Source of the DNA: an uncultured Eubacteriales bacterium
GTDB lineage: Bacteria > Bacillota > Clostridia > Monoglobales > Monoglobaceae
Length of the DNA stretch: 64,000 nt
Reading direction: 5' to 3'
Assembly: GCA_900545865.1 (NCBI GenBank)
Contig: URAN01000002.1
Coordinates: 62,001 to 126,000 of the forward strand
Below the pieces are notes generated by a model that was not told where the DNA came from, ran no database searches, and worked only from the letters and a program-made list of their open reading frames with translations. Positions 62,922-64,000 of the stretch are shown one piece after another (position 1 is the stretch's first letter; every line of letters begins with the position of its first letter). A program made the translations under genes and the position numbers.

Positions 62922-64000
62922 ATGAAAGCAATAGGAATTGACATAGGAACAACAAGCGTGTGCGGTGTCTTAATTGACGCCGCAACAGGTGGTGTGGAAA
63001 AGTCTGTCACAAAAAACAGCAACGCATTTATCGAAGGCTGTGCCGAGTGGGAAAAAATTCAGTCGGTTGATAAAATTATGATTGTTGCAACGGATATTCT
63101 CGAAAGTCTGATAGTGGAGGGCGGTGATGTTGGTGTTATCGGAATTACCGGGCAAATGCACGGAATTGTGTATACCGATAAGGACGGAAATGCTGTAAGC
63201 CCGCTTTATACATGGCAGGACGGACGCGGAAATCTCCCTTACAAAGATACAACCTACGCAAAGTATTTAAACAGCTTTTCGGGGTACGGAAATGTAACGG
63301 ATTTTTACAACGCTGAAAACGGAATAAAGCCGGAAAGTGCGGTTAGTTACTGCACAATTCACGATTATTTTGTAATGCGGCTCTGCGAACTTAAAAAACC
63401 GATAATGCACACAAGTGACGCGGCAAGTTTTGGTTGTTATGATTTGGAGAATAACAGATTCAATTATGACTGCACGGTGGAGATTACGGGAGATTTCCGC
63501 ATTGCGGGCGAGTACAAGGGAATACCCGTGAGCGTTGCAATAGGCGATAATCAGGCAAGCGTTTTTTCGACTCTTACAGATGAAAACGATGTTTTGGTAA
63601 ATATCGGAACGGGAAGTCAGATTTCGGTAATTTCGGATAAAATTGCAGACAGTGCACAGATTGAAGCAAGACCGTATTTCGAGGGGAAATACCTTATTGT
63701 GGGTGCGGCGCTTTGCGGCGGCAGGGCGTATTCGCTTCTCAAAAATTTTTACTCCGAGATATTTGGATATGTAAAAAGGCTTGATGATAACCAAGTATAT
63801 GAAATTATGAATGATATGCTTAAGAATTCATCTGACGACTTGTTTAAGGTTGATACACGTTTTGCCGGTACAAGATTTGATACAAATGTAAGGGGAGGTA
63901 TAGCGGGAATAACAACCGAGAATTTTACGCCGTCTGTGCTTACATACTCTGTTCTCTGCGGTATGGCAGATGAACTTTTGGATATGTACAAAAAGATGAA
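62922..64000 (+). CDS. FGGY-family carbohydrate kinase, sedoheptulokinase-like (3' truncated by window)
   Basis: Open from ATG 62922 (GGAGG upstream) to the window end, 359 codons. N-terminal phosphate loop GIDIGTTSVCGVLIDA, substrate-side GQMHGIVYTD and SPLYTWQDGRGN, and the hinge motif VLVNIGTGSQISV identify the FGGY fold; the TWQDGR block is most like sedoheptulokinases. It phosphorylates a ketose or polyol with ATP. It starts 11 bases after the glycyl radical enzyme, so the two probably serve one pathway. Confidence 0.9.
   Translation, partial: MKAIGIDIGTTSVCGVLIDAATGGVEKSVTKNSNAFIEGCAEWEKIQSVDKIMIVATDILESLIVEGGDVGVIGITGQMHGIVYTDKDGNAVSPLYTWQDGRGNLPYKDTTYAKYLNSFSGYGNVTDFYNAENGIKPESAVSYCTIHDYFVMRLCELKKPIMHTSDAASFGCYDLENNRFNYDCTVEITGDFRIAGEYKGIPVSVAIGDNQASVFSTLTDENDVLVNIGTGSQISVISDKIADSAQIEARPYFEGKYLIVGAALCGGRAYSLLKNFYSEIFGYVKRLDDNQVYEIMNDMLKNSSDDLFKVDTRFAGTRFDTNVRGGIAGITTENFTPSVLTYSVLCGMADELLDMYKKM

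Overview
The window looks like a chromosomal segment of an anaerobic, endospore-forming, plant-glycan-degrading member of the Clostridia, probably from gut or rumen. The evidence is a moderately AT-rich sequence with strong GGAGG ribosome-binding sites, ytfJ/gerW, SpoIIID-type fragments, S-layer-homology (SLH) proteins, a YesM/YesN two-component system and a glycyl radical enzyme with its activase. Code 11 applies: TGA ends many intact genes. No rRNA, tRNA or CRISPR array was seen.

Layout. (1) 1-5.3 kb, + strand: a cluster of small secreted proteins. Three share an almost identical signal peptide plus a ~52-residue TPR-like module but have unrelated C-terminal halves. A TIM-barrel protein and a VanW-family protein sit among them. 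A perfect bidirectional terminator (5346-5385) closes the cluster. (2) 5.4-10.4 kb, - strand: a core operon read lysA, site-2 protease, scpA, scpB, DUF2953, ytfJ, with a consensus promoter upstream of lysA. (3) 10.4-24.7 kb: an accessory island. It holds a deleted fic copy and an intact fic, two near-identical truncated spoIIID copies, an orphan polymorphic-toxin tip with its immunity gene flanked by 24-bp repeats, a DUF4417 gene, an AAA ATPase, and a run of likely defence genes (nuclease-helicase, Nudix, ArsC-like, PD-(D/E)XK nuclease, nuclease plus SMC-like ATPase pair). (4) 24.7-26.2 kb: an IS256-family element. (5) 26.3-64 kb: a large glycan-use locus.

How the glycan locus works together. 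A divergent promoter region near 32.5 kb drives two units. To the left lie a membrane-anchored solute-binding protein, a YesM-type sensor kinase, a YesN-type regulator and a GH42 beta-galactosidase. To the right lie two ABC permeases, a lipoprotein binding protein, two SLH cell-surface proteins, two very large secreted GH74-type (xyloglucanase-like) proteins with carbohydrate-binding domains, two more secreted binding proteins, and a GH29 alpha-L-fucosidase. A second block after a terminator at 53.2 kb carries intracellular-type enzymes: a six-hairpin glycosidase-like protein, a NodB-type deacetylase, a GH32-like propeller, a radical-SAM activase, a divergent glycyl radical enzyme and a sedoheptulokinase-like FGGY kinase that runs off the window. 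A fucosylated xyloglucan-like polymer is a reasonable guess for the substrate, since GH74, GH42 and GH29 match backbone, galactose and fucose cleavage.

Most unusual points: an in-frame TGA where fucosidases carry tryptophan; a glycyl radical enzyme with an RIHGT glycine loop in a sugar locus; the constant-N/variable-C secreted family; the orphan toxin cassette; and an A6-tract frameshift at the start of the sensor-linked binding protein. Several gene ruins (SGNH esterase, six-hairpin enzyme, large glycosidase, methylase) show active remodelling.
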